Source of the DNA: Micromonospora sp. MP36
Lineage (GTDB): Bacteria; Actinomycetota; Actinomycetes; Mycobacteriales; Micromonosporaceae
Length of the DNA stretch: 34,212 nucleotides
Direction: 5' to 3'
Assembly (NCBI RefSeq): GCF_008119785.1
Contig: NZ_VSFA01000077.1
Location: forward strand, 1 to 34,212
A program made the position numbers and the translations under genes. Below, piece after piece: positions 8,205-15,521 of this stretch. A model generated the notes under the pieces. The model was given only the letters and a program-made list of their open reading frames with translations. It searched no databases and was not told the origin of the DNA. Position 1 is the first letter of the stretch; every line of letters begins with the position of its first letter.

Positions 8205-8210
8205 TAGCAT
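8205..8210 (+). promoter_or_regulatory. -10 box (TAGCAT) of the AsnC-like gene
   Basis: TAGCAT fits TANNNT. Transcription would start near 8217, giving a leader of about 27 bases that carries the GGAGA ribosome site (8231-8235) before the GTG at 8244. Confidence 0.4.
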
Positions 8211-8243
8211 GGGCCACGACGTCGACGAACGGAGAAATGTCCC

Positions 8244-8531
8244 GTGATCACCGCGATCGTGCTGATCGACTGCGCCACCGACTCCATTCCCGAGGTGGCC
8301 GAGACCCTGGCCAACCTCCCCGGCGTCAGCGAGGTCTACTCGGTGGCCGGCCACGTCGACCTGATCGCCATGGTCCGGGTCCGCGAGTTCGAGCAGATCG
8401 CCCAGGTCATCGCGGGTAGCATCTCCAAGGTTCCCGGGGTGATCAACACCGAGTCGCACATCGCGTTCCGGGCGTACTCCCAGCACGACCTGGAGGAGGC
8501 GTTCGCGATCGGCCTGGCGAACGCCGACTAG
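8244..8531 (+). CDS. Stand-alone Lrp/AsnC effector (RAM) domain protein
   Basis: A 95-residue protein that is only the ligand-binding, oligomerising domain of Lrp/AsnC regulators: alpha-beta fold segments AIVLIDCATDSIPEVAETLA, GVSEVYSVAGHVDLIAMVRV and the C-terminal strand INTESHIAFRAY. There is no helix-turn-helix. Stand-alone RAM domains are known in actinobacteria and archaea and may bind amino acids or modulate full-length Lrp proteins. GTG start with GGAGA eight bases upstream. It is a single gene with its own promoter and a hairpin just after the stop. Confidence 0.88.
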   Translation: MITAIVLIDCATDSIPEVAETLANLPGVSEVYSVAGHVDLIAMVRVREFEQIAQVIAGSISKVPGVINTESHIAFRAYSQHDLEEAFAIGLANAD

Positions 8532-8547
8532 GGCCCATACGCCGGGT

Positions 8548-8578
8548 GGCCGGCCCACCCCCGTGGGGCGGACCGGCC
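8548..8578. terminator. Bidirectional hairpin between AsnC-like and DUF4142 genes
   Basis: GGCCGG CCCAC, a four-base loop, GTGGG, then CCGGCC after a five-base bulge. It lies between two convergent genes, so it can serve both. There is no T run, which is common in GC-rich actinobacteria. Confidence 0.55.
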
Positions 8579-8596
8579 TCCGTCGGCCGTACGGCG

Positions 8597-9298
8597 TCAG
8601 CTGGTGCCGGGCGCCGGGGTCTCCGTGGTGCCCGGGGCCGGGGTCTCCGTGGTGCCCGGGGCCGGCGTCTCGGTGCTCGTGCCGCCCGGAGCCGGGGACT
8701 CGGTGCCGCCCGGACCCGTCGTCGCGCTGCCGCCCGGGCTGGGCGTGCCGCTGCTGGCGCTGGTCTGCGGGACCGGGACGCCCAGGGTCTGGGCCAGGGC
8801 CGTCAGCGCGTCGAGGTGCGCCTGGAGCACCGGCAGCGCGTCCTGGGCCACGGTGATCACCGACTGCTCGGACCCCTGCGAGATCTCGGTCTGGGTCGCC
8901 TGGATGGCCTGGACGTGGCCGGCCAGCTCGGCGGTCACCCACGCCTTGTCGAACGCGGCGCCGCTGAGCGTGTTCAGGTGGTCGAGGACCTTCTGCTGGT
9001 CGGCGGTCGGGTTGTTCGGCAGTTGCACGTTCAGCTGCTGCGCGGTGGATTTCACCGTCTGGTCCAGCTGGGTGTGGTCCGTCACGAACTGCTTGCCCAG
9101 GTCCTTGACCTGCGCGTTCTGGCCCTTCTGCTGGGCCAGGTTGCCCGAGGTGATCTCGAACAGGTTGACCTGGTGCAGCGCCTGCAGGTACTGGGTGTCC
9201 TGCGTCGACGGCTGCGCCGCGGCCTGCGCCGCCGCCGCGGGCGCCAGCCCGACCACCACCATGGCGGCGAGCAGTCCGAGGCGTTTGATACCCAACAT
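8597..9298 (-). CDS. Secreted DUF4142-type protein with Thr/Pro/Gly-rich tail
   Basis: A 233-residue protein. A signal peptide (LGLLAAMVVVGLAPAAAAQAAA) precedes a helical DUF4142-like domain (about 30-170; NLFEITSGNLAQQKGQNAQVKDLG is covered in part by positions 9090-9160), a ferritin-like four-helix fold of unknown function found in exported bacterial proteins. The last 60 residues are low complexity and end in an eight-residue repeat, TETPAPGT, present about three times, which looks like a flexible or glycosylated wall-spanning tail. No LPXTG or membrane anchor follows, so it is probably released or loosely held. ATG 9298 is preceded by GGGGGG with four bases between. Confidence 0.82.
   Translation of the reverse strand: MLGIKRLGLLAAMVVVGLAPAAAAQAAAQPSTQDTQYLQALHQVNLFEITSGNLAQQKGQNAQVKDLGKQFVTDHTQLDQTVKSTAQQLNVQLPNNPTADQQKVLDHLNTLSGAAFDKAWVTAELAGHVQAIQATQTEISQGSEQSVITVAQDALPVLQAHLDALTALAQTLGVPVPQTSASSGTPSPGGSATTGPGGTESPAPGGTSTETPAPGTTETPAPGTTETPAPGTS
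8604..8675 (-). repeat. Three tandem 24-bp units coding for TETPAPGT
   Basis: Three adjacent 24-base units (8604-8627, 8628-8651, 8652-8675) differ by only a few bases and keep the reading frame. A more diverged copy continues to about 8705. Such tracts change copy number by slippage. Confidence 0.8.
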
Positions 9299-9450
9299 GT
9301 TTCCCCCCCTTTTTCGTTGGACCGCACGGATACCCGGCTGACCGGGGTTATTCCTGCGATTCCACCCGTCCGTGTCAGGGGGTTGCGGGCCGCCGGAGCG
9401 GGAGCGTCCGGCACGCGGCGGGCGGGACGGGACGCCCGGCCCGGAAACGG

Positions 9451-9487
9451 CCGTGGCGCCCGCCGGGGAATCCGGCGGGCGCCACGG
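9451..9487 (-). terminator. Terminator of the ctaE-qcrCAB operon
   Basis: A perfect 16-bp inverted repeat (9451-9466 with 9472-9487) with a five-base loop (GGAAT), 20 bases after the qcrB stop. Its strength and position make it the end of the respiratory operon. Confidence 0.85.
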
Positions 9488-9506
9488 TCAGTCGTGCGCG
9501 GGCGGG

Positions 9507-11132
9507 TCAGCGGCGGCTCTCGCCGCTGGTGATCTCCTCCCGCTCCGGTCGGGTCTCGACCGGCGGGTGCCCGGGCGAGACCGGAGCCTCGGCCGGCCTC
9601 TCGATCGGGTAGAAGAAGCCCCGGATGGCCGGGCCCAGGGCACCGAGCCGGTTCATCTTCTTCGGGACGACCCAGCCGACGTAGTCCAGCGCGCCGTGCC
9701 CGTCGTGGTCGGCCTCGCTGAGCGGCTGGTGCACCTCGACGAACCGGCCGTCCGGCAGCCGCTTGATGATGCCGGTCTCCACGCCGTGGGCCAGCACCTC
9801 CCGGTCGTGCTGCTGGAGGCCCAGGCAGATCCGGTAGGTGAAGTAGTAGGCCAGCGGCGGGAGGATCAGCAGACCGACCCGGCCCGCCCAGGTCATCGCG
9901 TTCAAGCTGATGTGGAACTTGTCGGCGATGACGTCGTTGCCGCCGGAGAGGGTCAGCACGATGAAGAAGGCCACGGCCATCGCGCCCGCCGCGGTCCGGG
10001 CCGGTACGTCCCGGGGCCGCTGGAGCAGGTTGTGGTGGCGGTAGTCCTTCAGGCGGCGGGCCTCCAGGAACGGGTACAGGAACGACAGGCCCACCAGGAT
10101 GCCGGGCAGGACGACCGTCGGCCAGAACAGCGGCGGGATGACGTACCCGTCGCCGATCGGGATGTTGATCTCCCAGGCCGGCATCAGTCGGGTCGAGCCG
10201 TCGAGGAACATGACGTACCAGTCGGGCTGACTGGCGGCCGAGACCACCCACGCCTCGTACGGGCCGAAGTACCAGATCGGGTTGATCTGGAACAGACCAC
10301 CCATCAGCGCGATCACGCCGAAGACGACCATGAAGAAGCCGCCCTGCTTGAGCGCGTAGCGCGGGAACATCCGCTCGCCGACCACGTTCTCGTTGGTCCG
10401 GCCGGGGCCGGGCCACTGGGTGTGCTTCTGCTTGAAGACCAGGCCCAGGTGGGCGCTGATCAGGGCCAGCAGCAGACCCGGGATGAGCAGCACGTGGGCG
10501 ATGAAGAACCGGCTGATGATGATGGTGCCGGGGAACTCCCCGCCGAAGATCGACGAGGTGACCCAGGAGCCGATCACCGGGATCGACAGCATGATGCCGG
10601 AGGCGATCCGCAGACCGGTGCCGGAGAGGCCGTCGTCCGGCAGCGAGTAGCCGGTGAAGCCCGCCAGGAAGCCGACCCAGAACAGCAGCGAGCCGATGAT
10701 CCAGTTCGTCTCACGCGGCTTGCGGAACGCGCCGGTGAAGAAGACCCGCAGCATGTGCACCACGATCGAGGCCATGAACAGCAGGGCCGCCCAGTGGTGC
10801 ATCTGCCGCATGATCAGGCCGCCCCGAACGTCGAACGACAGGTTCAGGCTGGAGGCGTACGCGGCCGACATCGGGGTGCCCCGCAGCGGGGCGTAGCTGC
10901 CGTTGTAGATGACCTCGGTCATCGCCGGCTCGAAGAAGAAGGTCAGGAAGACACCGGTCAGGATCAGGATGATGAACGAGAAGAGCGCGATCTCGCCCAG
11001 CAGGAACGACCAGTGGTCCGGGAAGACCTTGTTCAGCAGCTTCCGCAGCGGGGTGGCCGCCTGGAAGCGGTCGTCCAGCGCGCCCGCGGTCTTGGCGGGC
11101 ACCGCGGCTACGTCAAACTTTCGGCGCTTCAT
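9507..11132 (-). CDS. qcrB: Cytochrome bc1 complex cytochrome b subunit
   Basis: A 541-residue membrane protein that oxidises menaquinol in the bcc complex. It has the two b-haem helices with His pairs (H112/H113 with H126 in RQMHHW...VVHMLR; H213 with H228 in IAHVLL...SAHLGL). The PDWY motif at 303-306 is the actinobacterial form of PEWY at the Qo site. About eight to nine membrane segments are visible, and a hydrophilic C-terminal tail of about 120 residues (ending ETRPEREEITSGESRR) is typical of actinobacterial QcrB. The ATG at 11132 overlaps the qcrA stop (ATGA), so the two are translationally coupled. A much longer upstream reading frame lies inside qcrA and is not used. Confidence 0.97.
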   Translation of the reverse strand: MKRRKFDVAAVPAKTAGALDDRFQAATPLRKLLNKVFPDHWSFLLGEIALFSFIILILTGVFLTFFFEPAMTEVIYNGSYAPLRGTPMSAAYASSLNLSFDVRGGLIMRQMHHWAALLFMASIVVHMLRVFFTGAFRKPRETNWIIGSLLFWVGFLAGFTGYSLPDDGLSGTGLRIASGIMLSIPVIGSWVTSSIFGGEFPGTIIISRFFIAHVLLIPGLLLALISAHLGLVFKQKHTQWPGPGRTNENVVGERMFPRYALKQGGFFMVVFGVIALMGGLFQINPIWYFGPYEAWVVSAASQPDWYVMFLDGSTRLMPAWEINIPIGDGYVIPPLFWPTVVLPGILVGLSFLYPFLEARRLKDYRHHNLLQRPRDVPARTAAGAMAVAFFIVLTLSGGNDVIADKFHISLNAMTWAGRVGLLILPPLAYYFTYRICLGLQQHDREVLAHGVETGIIKRLPDGRFVEVHQPLSEADHDGHGALDYVGWVVPKKMNRLGALGPAIRGFFYPIERPAEAPVSPGHPPVETRPEREEITSGESRR

Positions 11133-12214
11133 GGCCGCTCCCAGAAGTCGGGACCGATGGTTTCGGTGTAGTCGGACCTCGCCACGAAGAAGCCCTCCCC
11201 GTCCACCTCGATCGGCAGCTGCGGCAGCCGCCGGCTGGCCGGCCCGAAGACCGGCTTGGCGTTGTCGGTGATGAGGAACTGCGACTGGTGGCACGGGCAG
11301 AGCAGCCGGTTGGTCTGCTGCTCGTAGAGGCTGGCCGGGCAACCGGCGTGCGTGCAGATCTTGGAGAACGCGGCGTAGTTGCCCCACATGAAGTCGCCGT
11401 GGCCGATCCGCGCGTTGTTGGCCCGCGACTTCTGCGCGTCCTCCTCACGCAGGTGGATCAGCAGGGTCGGCGAGTCAGCGTGCTTGTTGCTCACGCCGCC
11501 GTCGATGCCCGGGAAGACGGTGAGCTGGCCACCGGCGCTGATGTCCGCCGGGCGGATCGGCCGGCCGTCCTCGCGGACCAGCCGGATCTTCTTCCCGTTC
11601 TCCGGCTTGAAGCCGGTGGTGAACATCTGGTTGTTCTTGTGCGGGTCGGAGATCAGGCCACCGACCAGCGGCGCCGCGGCGACCGCGCCGACCGGCACCA
11701 GGCCGGCGAGCAGCGAGACGCCGAGCAGCGGCCGGCGCCGGACACCCATCTCGTCGGCCATGTAGAGCATCGTCTCGCCGGTGATCCGGCGATCCTCGGG
11801 CGAGCCCGGCTGGTCGTGCCGGTCCTGGATCGAGACCTCCTTGGGCAGCAGCTTCTTGCCCCAGGTGAGGATGCCGAAGCCGATGCCGAGGAGCGCGATG
11901 CCGAGGGTCAGGCCGAGCAGCGGGGTGAAGTACTTGTCGCCGCCGCGGCCCGGCTCCCACTTCCAGGGCCACGCGATGTAGACCACGAGGAAGGTGACGC
12001 CGGCCACGAAGGTGAGCCAGAACATCGCGGCGACCGTACGGGTCAGCCGGCGCTCCGCCTTGCTGCCAGGGACCACCTGTGGCTCGTAGTGGACGATCTC
12101 GATGTCGTCCCGCCGCGCGCCCTCCTGGACGATGTCGAACCGGGAGAGCCGCGGGTCGTTCACGTCGAGCGGCTCCCGGCCCGCCGGGGCCTGGTGCTCG
12201 GTGTGGGTGCTCAT
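11129..12214 (-). CDS. qcrA: Cytochrome bc1 complex Rieske iron-sulfur subunit
   Basis: A 361-residue protein. Three membrane helices in the first 215 residues (FWLTFVAGVTFLVVYIAW; LTLGIALLGIGFGILTW; VSLLAGLVPVGAVAAAPLVG) are typical of actinobacterial QcrA, which has three rather than one. The C-terminal Rieske domain carries CTHAGC and CPCHQS, whose two Cys and two His hold the [2Fe-2S] cluster that takes electrons from menaquinol. It ends in PDFWERP. ATG 12214 overlaps the stop of a 24-codon ORF (ATGA), and its own stop overlaps qcrB. Confidence 0.97.
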   Translation of the reverse strand: MSTHTEHQAPAGREPLDVNDPRLSRFDIVQEGARRDDIEIVHYEPQVVPGSKAERRLTRTVAAMFWLTFVAGVTFLVVYIAWPWKWEPGRGGDKYFTPLLGLTLGIALLGIGFGILTWGKKLLPKEVSIQDRHDQPGSPEDRRITGETMLYMADEMGVRRRPLLGVSLLAGLVPVGAVAAAPLVGGLISDPHKNNQMFTTGFKPENGKKIRLVREDGRPIRPADISAGGQLTVFPGIDGGVSNKHADSPTLLIHLREEDAQKSRANNARIGHGDFMWGNYAAFSKICTHAGCPASLYEQQTNRLLCPCHQSQFLITDNAKPVFGPASRRLPQLPIEVDGEGFFVARSDYTETIGPDFWERP

Positions 12215-12285
12215 GCCGTCACCTCGCTACGGGTGGCGCCGGGGGTCGACGCCACAGCACTGAAACGAATGGTCCGCTCGGTCAC
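12211..12285 (-). CDS. 24-codon ORF of the V(S/T)ERTIR type between qcrC and qcrA
   Basis: GTG at 12285 overlaps the qcrC stop (GTGA) and its TGA overlaps the qcrA ATG (ATGA), so all three frames are chained. The peptide begins VTERTIRF and ends RSEVTA. It has the same length as, and ten identical positions with, the ORF at 18835-18909. Silent differences at codons 4, 6 and 7 between the two copies hint at selection on the peptide. It has no signal, membrane segment or Cys. It could be a coupling device that carries ribosomes from qcrC to qcrA, a small accessory protein, or a copy of a repeated element. In M. tuberculosis the two qcr genes are joined without such an ORF, as I recall. Confidence 0.55.
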   Translation of the reverse strand: MTERTIRFSAVASTPGATRSEVTA

Positions 12286-13115
12286 GACTTGCCCGCAATC
12301 CACAGGCTCGTGAAGACCAGCGCGACGATGCCGACCAGGAAGGCCGCCAGACCCTCGGTCGACGGGCCGTACCGGCCCAGGTTGAAACCGCCCTGGTCCT
12401 GGGTGCCCTTCAGGTTCTCCTGGATGTAGGCGATGATGTCCGCCTTCTCCTGCGGGGAGATCTGGTTGTCCCCGAACACCGGCATGTTCTGCGGGCCGCT
12501 CAGCATCGCGGCGTAGATCTGCCGATCGGTGGCCGGGTACAGGCTCGGCGCGTACTTGCCCGAGGAGAGGGCACCACCGCCGGCGCTGAACGCGTGGCAC
12601 TGCGAGCAGTTGATCCGGAACAGCTCGCCGCCGGCGGCGAGGTCGGCGCCCTCGCGCAGGTTGCCCTGCGGGACCTCCGGACCGCCGCCCAGCTCCTGGA
12701 TGTACTGGCCGAGCTGGCGCACCTGCTCGTCGGTGAACTGGGGCTTCTTCCGCGGGGCCTGGGCCTCCTGCCGGGCCATCGGCATCCGACCGCTGCTCAC
12801 CTGGAACTCGACCGAGGCCGAACCGACGCCGATCAGGCTCGGACCACGCCCCGCGACGCCCTGGGCGTTGCGACCGTGACAGGTCACACAGCTCACGTCG
12901 AACAGCGCCTTGCCCTCGTTGGCGGCGGCGCTCAGGGGCGGGTTTTCCTGCGCCTGCACGCCCGGGGCGAAGAGGGTGTAGGCACCGCCGGCCAGCATCA
13001 GCGCGGCGGCCAGCCGGACCGCGGCACCCAGCCGGCGGCGGCCCCTGCTGCGCGCTACGGGCCGCCCGCGCAGCCGCGCGAGCAGACCGCGTCGGCGGTC
13101 GTTGTCAGAAGTCAT
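12282..13115 (-). CDS. qcrC: Dihaem cytochrome c subunit of the bcc complex
   Basis: A 277-residue protein with two haem c sites, CVTCH (76-80) and CSQCH (170-174). A basic N-terminus leads into a signal/anchor helix (about 31-52), and a C-terminal membrane helix (about 252-273, GLAAFLVGIVALVFTSLWI) holds it in the membrane. The dihaem cytochrome passes electrons directly from the Rieske centre to the CuA site of CtaC, which is why these bacteria need no soluble cytochrome c. The ATG is at 13115. The stop overlaps the small ORF by four bases. It follows ctaE after 72 bases. Confidence 0.96.
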   Translation of the reverse strand: MTSDNDRRRGLLARLRGRPVARSRGRRRLGAAVRLAAALMLAGGAYTLFAPGVQAQENPPLSAAANEGKALFDVSCVTCHGRNAQGVAGRGPSLIGVGSASVEFQVSSGRMPMARQEAQAPRKKPQFTDEQVRQLGQYIQELGGGPEVPQGNLREGADLAAGGELFRINCSQCHAFSAGGGALSSGKYAPSLYPATDRQIYAAMLSGPQNMPVFGDNQISPQEKADIIAYIQENLKGTQDQGGFNLGRYGPSTEGLAAFLVGIVALVFTSLWIAGKS

Positions 13116-13187
13116 GACCTGTGTCCTTAACCGGTTGGACCTTGTCTCAGGGGACGAAGCAGCGGCGCGGTACGTGACGCGCCAAGA

Positions 13188-13787
13188 TCACTGGAGCCAG
13201 TAGATCATGGCGTAGAGCCCGATCCACACCACGTCGACGAAGTGCCAGTAGTAGGACACGACGATGGCCGACGTGGCCTGCGCCGGGGTGAACCGGCCCA
13301 TGGTGGTGCGGATCATGAAGATGATGAAGGCGATCAGACCGCCGGTCACGTGCAGACCGTGGAAGCCGGTGGTCAGGTAGAACATCGACCCGTACCCGTC
13401 TGCGTTGATCTTGACGCCCTCGTGCACCAGGTTGCGGTACTCGTTCGCCTGGCCGAGCACGAAGATCAGGCCCATCACGAAGGTGATGGTGAACCACCGG
13501 CGGAGGGCGTGGACGTCACCCTTCTCGGCCGCGAAGACACCGAGCTGGCAGGTCACCGAGGACAACACCAGGATCACCGTGAAGGTGGTCGCGTAGGGGA
13601 TGTTGAGGATCTCGGTGTGCTTCTCCCACTGCTCCGGCGCTGCCGCGCGGATCGAGAAGTACATCGCGAACAGCGCCGCGAAGAACATGAGTTCGCTGGA
13701 GAGCCACACGATCGTCCCGACACTGACCATGTTGGGGCGCGTCAGGGAGTGGATCCGGCTCTTGTCAATGGCTGGGGCCGCAGTCAC
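13188..13787 (-). CDS. ctaE: Cytochrome c oxidase subunit III
   Basis: A 199-residue membrane protein of the aa3 oxidase with five helices, as usual for the short actinobacterial form. Recognisable parts are VGTIVWLSSELMFFAALFAM, GFHGLHVTGGLIAFIIF and the C-terminal YYWHFVDVVWIGLYAMIYW (the HFVDVVW signature of subunit III). It starts at GTG 13787 and is the first gene of the run ctaE-qcrC-qcrA-qcrB. No clear ribosome site precedes it; an AT-rich stretch (CAATAAT) just upstream may be a -10 box for a near-leaderless transcript. Subunit I (ctaD) is not in this window, as expected since it lies elsewhere in actinobacteria. Confidence 0.96.
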   Translation of the reverse strand: MTAAPAIDKSRIHSLTRPNMVSVGTIVWLSSELMFFAALFAMYFSIRAAAPEQWEKHTEILNIPYATTFTVILVLSSVTCQLGVFAAEKGDVHALRRWFTITFVMGLIFVLGQANEYRNLVHEGVKINADGYGSMFYLTTGFHGLHVTGGLIAFIIFMIRTTMGRFTPAQATSAIVVSYYWHFVDVVWIGLYAMIYWLQ

Positions 13788-13882
13788 GCGGTCATTATTG
13801 CCCTTGACCGGGACCGACGATCAGCGGGGTGGCAAACCTGTGCCATCAGTGGCCCGATCGGGGTCGTCCGCTTCGCCTGACC

Positions 13883-13888
13883 TACCCT
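13883..13888 (+). promoter_or_regulatory. -10 box (TACCCT) of the oxidase assembly gene
   Basis: TACCCT ends seven bases before the GTG at 13896, and no ribosome site is present, so a leaderless transcript is likely. Confidence 0.5.
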
Positions 13889-13895
13889 GAAAAGC

Positions 13896-14849
13896 GTGCT
13901 GCACGTCGATCCGATCTTCGCCGCCACCTCGGGCGCTCCGTCGACCCTGGCCGCCGGGGGCGAGGGCGTACCGCCGCCCTTCACCGTCGCGCGGGTGTTC
14001 ACCGAGACCCGGCTGGACAACTGGCTCGCCGTCGGGCTGGTGCTGGCCGCCGGCCTCTACCTCTACGGCGTCTACCGGCTGCGGCTGCGCGGCGACCACT
14101 GGCCGGTGCTCCGCACGGTCTTCTTCCTCGGCCCGGGGCTGGGCGGCATCGCGGCGGTGACGGTCAGCGGGCTGGGGGCGTACGACACCACGCTGCTGTC
14201 GGTGCACATGGTGCAGCACATGGTGCTGTCCATGGTCGCGCCGATCTTCCTGGCGCTGGGCGCCCCGGTGACGCTCGCCCTGCGTACGCTGCCGGTGCGC
14301 CCGCGCAAGCGGCTGCTGGCGATCGTGCACAGCCGGATCGCGCGGATCTACACCTTTCCGCTGGTGGCGTTCGCCATCTTCGTGGTGAACCCGTTCGCGC
14401 TCTACTTCACCGACCTCTACCACTACACCCTGCAGCACGAGTGGGCGCACGAGCTGACCCACGCGCACTTCATCGCCACCGGGTGCGTGTTCTTCTGGCC
14501 GTTGCTCGGCCTCGACCCGCTGCCCGGCCGCTGGCCGCACCCGGCCCGGGCGCTGCTGATGCTGCTCTCCGTGCCGTTCCACACCGTGCTCGGGCTCACC
14601 ATCATGCAGAGCACCACGCTGCTCGGCGGCGACTGGTACCCGTCGCTGCACCTGGCCTGGTCGGACCCGCGGAACGACCAGGTGGTCGCCGGCGGCGTCC
14701 TGTGGGCTGGCGGCGAGTTCGTCAGCGTCACCATGCTGGCCGTGCTGGTCGTCCAGTGGATCAAGCACTCCGAGCGCGAGGCCCGCCGGCTGGACCGCGA
14801 GCTCGACCGCCAGGAGGCCCGCGAGCGGGCCGCGGGGGCCACCGCCTGA
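13896..14849 (+). CDS. Cytochrome c oxidase assembly factor, CtaG-like (caa3 type)
   Basis: A 317-residue membrane protein with about seven helices. The family signature is visible in HMVQHMVLSMVAPIFLALGAP and in the His-rich stretch LYHYTLQHEWAHELTHAHF, followed by WPLLGLDPLP. Members of the caa3_CtaG family help insert copper or mature the oxidase in the membrane. The C-terminus is a charged coiled stretch (EREARRLDRELDRQEARERA). It is divergent from ctaE with 108 bases between starts, so assembly factor and structural genes could share control. It begins at GTG 13896, probably leaderless. Confidence 0.9.
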   Translation: MLHVDPIFAATSGAPSTLAAGGEGVPPPFTVARVFTETRLDNWLAVGLVLAAGLYLYGVYRLRLRGDHWPVLRTVFFLGPGLGGIAAVTVSGLGAYDTTLLSVHMVQHMVLSMVAPIFLALGAPVTLALRTLPVRPRKRLLAIVHSRIARIYTFPLVAFAIFVVNPFALYFTDLYHYTLQHEWAHELTHAHFIATGCVFFWPLLGLDPLPGRWPHPARALLMLLSVPFHTVLGLTIMQSTTLLGGDWYPSLHLAWSDPRNDQVVAGGVLWAGGEFVSVTMLAVLVVQWIKHSEREARRLDRELDRQEARERAAGATA

Positions 14850-14899
14850 GCTGCCCCGGCGACAACTCCAGCTCGGCTGGCGGCCATAATTCGGCCTCC

Positions 14900-14916
14900 G
14901 CGCCGCCAGGCGGCGC
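14900..14916 (+). terminator. Hairpin after the oxidase assembly gene
   Basis: GCGCCGCC-A-GGCGGCGC is a perfect palindrome (seven pairs with a three-base loop) about 50 bases after the stop at 14849. No T run. Confidence 0.4.
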
Positions 14917-15011
14917 TCCGGATCGAATGAAGGCCGGCCCGACGCCGCGCCGCGACCGGGAGCCGTCGGGGGTACGCCAGGGCGGGCCGACCGGCCGGAT
15001 GTGACGCCCGC

Positions 15012-15017
15012 TACGAT
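15012..15017 (+). promoter_or_regulatory. -10 box (TACGAT) of the pseudo-receiver/trpD unit
   Basis: TACGAT fits TANNNT. The start point would be near 15024, followed by a GGTGGGAG ribosome site before GTG 15047. Confidence 0.35.
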
Positions 15018-15046
15018 CAGCGGGCAGCTACGAGGTGGGAGCCAGC

Positions 15047-15445
15047 GTGAGCGATCGTCTTTGCACCGTCCTGCTCTACAGCGACGACCCGAAGGTCCGT
15101 GACCGGATGCGACTCGCCGTCGGCACCCGGCCCGCGCTCGGGCTCGAGATCGAGTTCGTGGAGGCCGCCGACTACGCCGGGTGCGTCCGGCTGGTCGACG
15201 ACTACGAGATCGACCTGCTCCTGCTGGACGGCGAGGCCACCCCGGGCGGCGGCCTCGGCATCGCCCGCCAGATCAGGGACGACCGGGACGACGCCCCGCC
15301 GACTTGCGTGGTGCTGGCCCGCGCCGCCGACCGCTGGCTGGCCGCGTACGCCGAGGTCGACGCCACGCTGACCCACCCGCTCGACCCGGTGACCACCGGC
15401 ACCACCGTCGCCGAGCTGCTGCGGCGTACGCACGCCGCGGCCTGA
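15047..15445 (+). CDS. Single-domain response-regulator-like (pseudo-receiver) protein
   Basis: A 132-residue protein with the alternating beta-alpha pattern of a receiver domain: VLLYSDDPKVRDRM (acid pair), IDLLLLDGEATPGGG (phospho-acceptor Asp position), TCVVLARAADRW and a final THPLDPVTTG where receivers normally have the conserved Lys-Pro. Here the Lys is replaced by His, so normal phosphorylation signalling is doubtful. There is no output domain. GTG 15047 was chosen because GGGAG lies just upstream; an in-frame GTG at 15035 overlaps that site. The gene runs 76 bases ahead of trpD in the same direction and may share its transcript; whether it affects tryptophan synthesis is unknown. Confidence 0.72.
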   Translation: MSDRLCTVLLYSDDPKVRDRMRLAVGTRPALGLEIEFVEAADYAGCVRLVDDYEIDLLLLDGEATPGGGLGIARQIRDDRDDAPPTCVVLARAADRWLAAYAEVDATLTHPLDPVTTGTTVAELLRRTHAAA

Positions 15446-15521
15446 GCGACCCTGCGGCGTCACGGCGACGAGGCCGTGGCGCCGTTCCACACCCGCTCTC
15501 ACCCCGCACGGGAGGGCCGCC

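Noticed and set aside
9372..11171. Long open frame of 599 codons on the plus strand
   Set aside because: It mirrors qcrB, is full of Arg, Asp, Gln and Pro, and has no recognisable domain.
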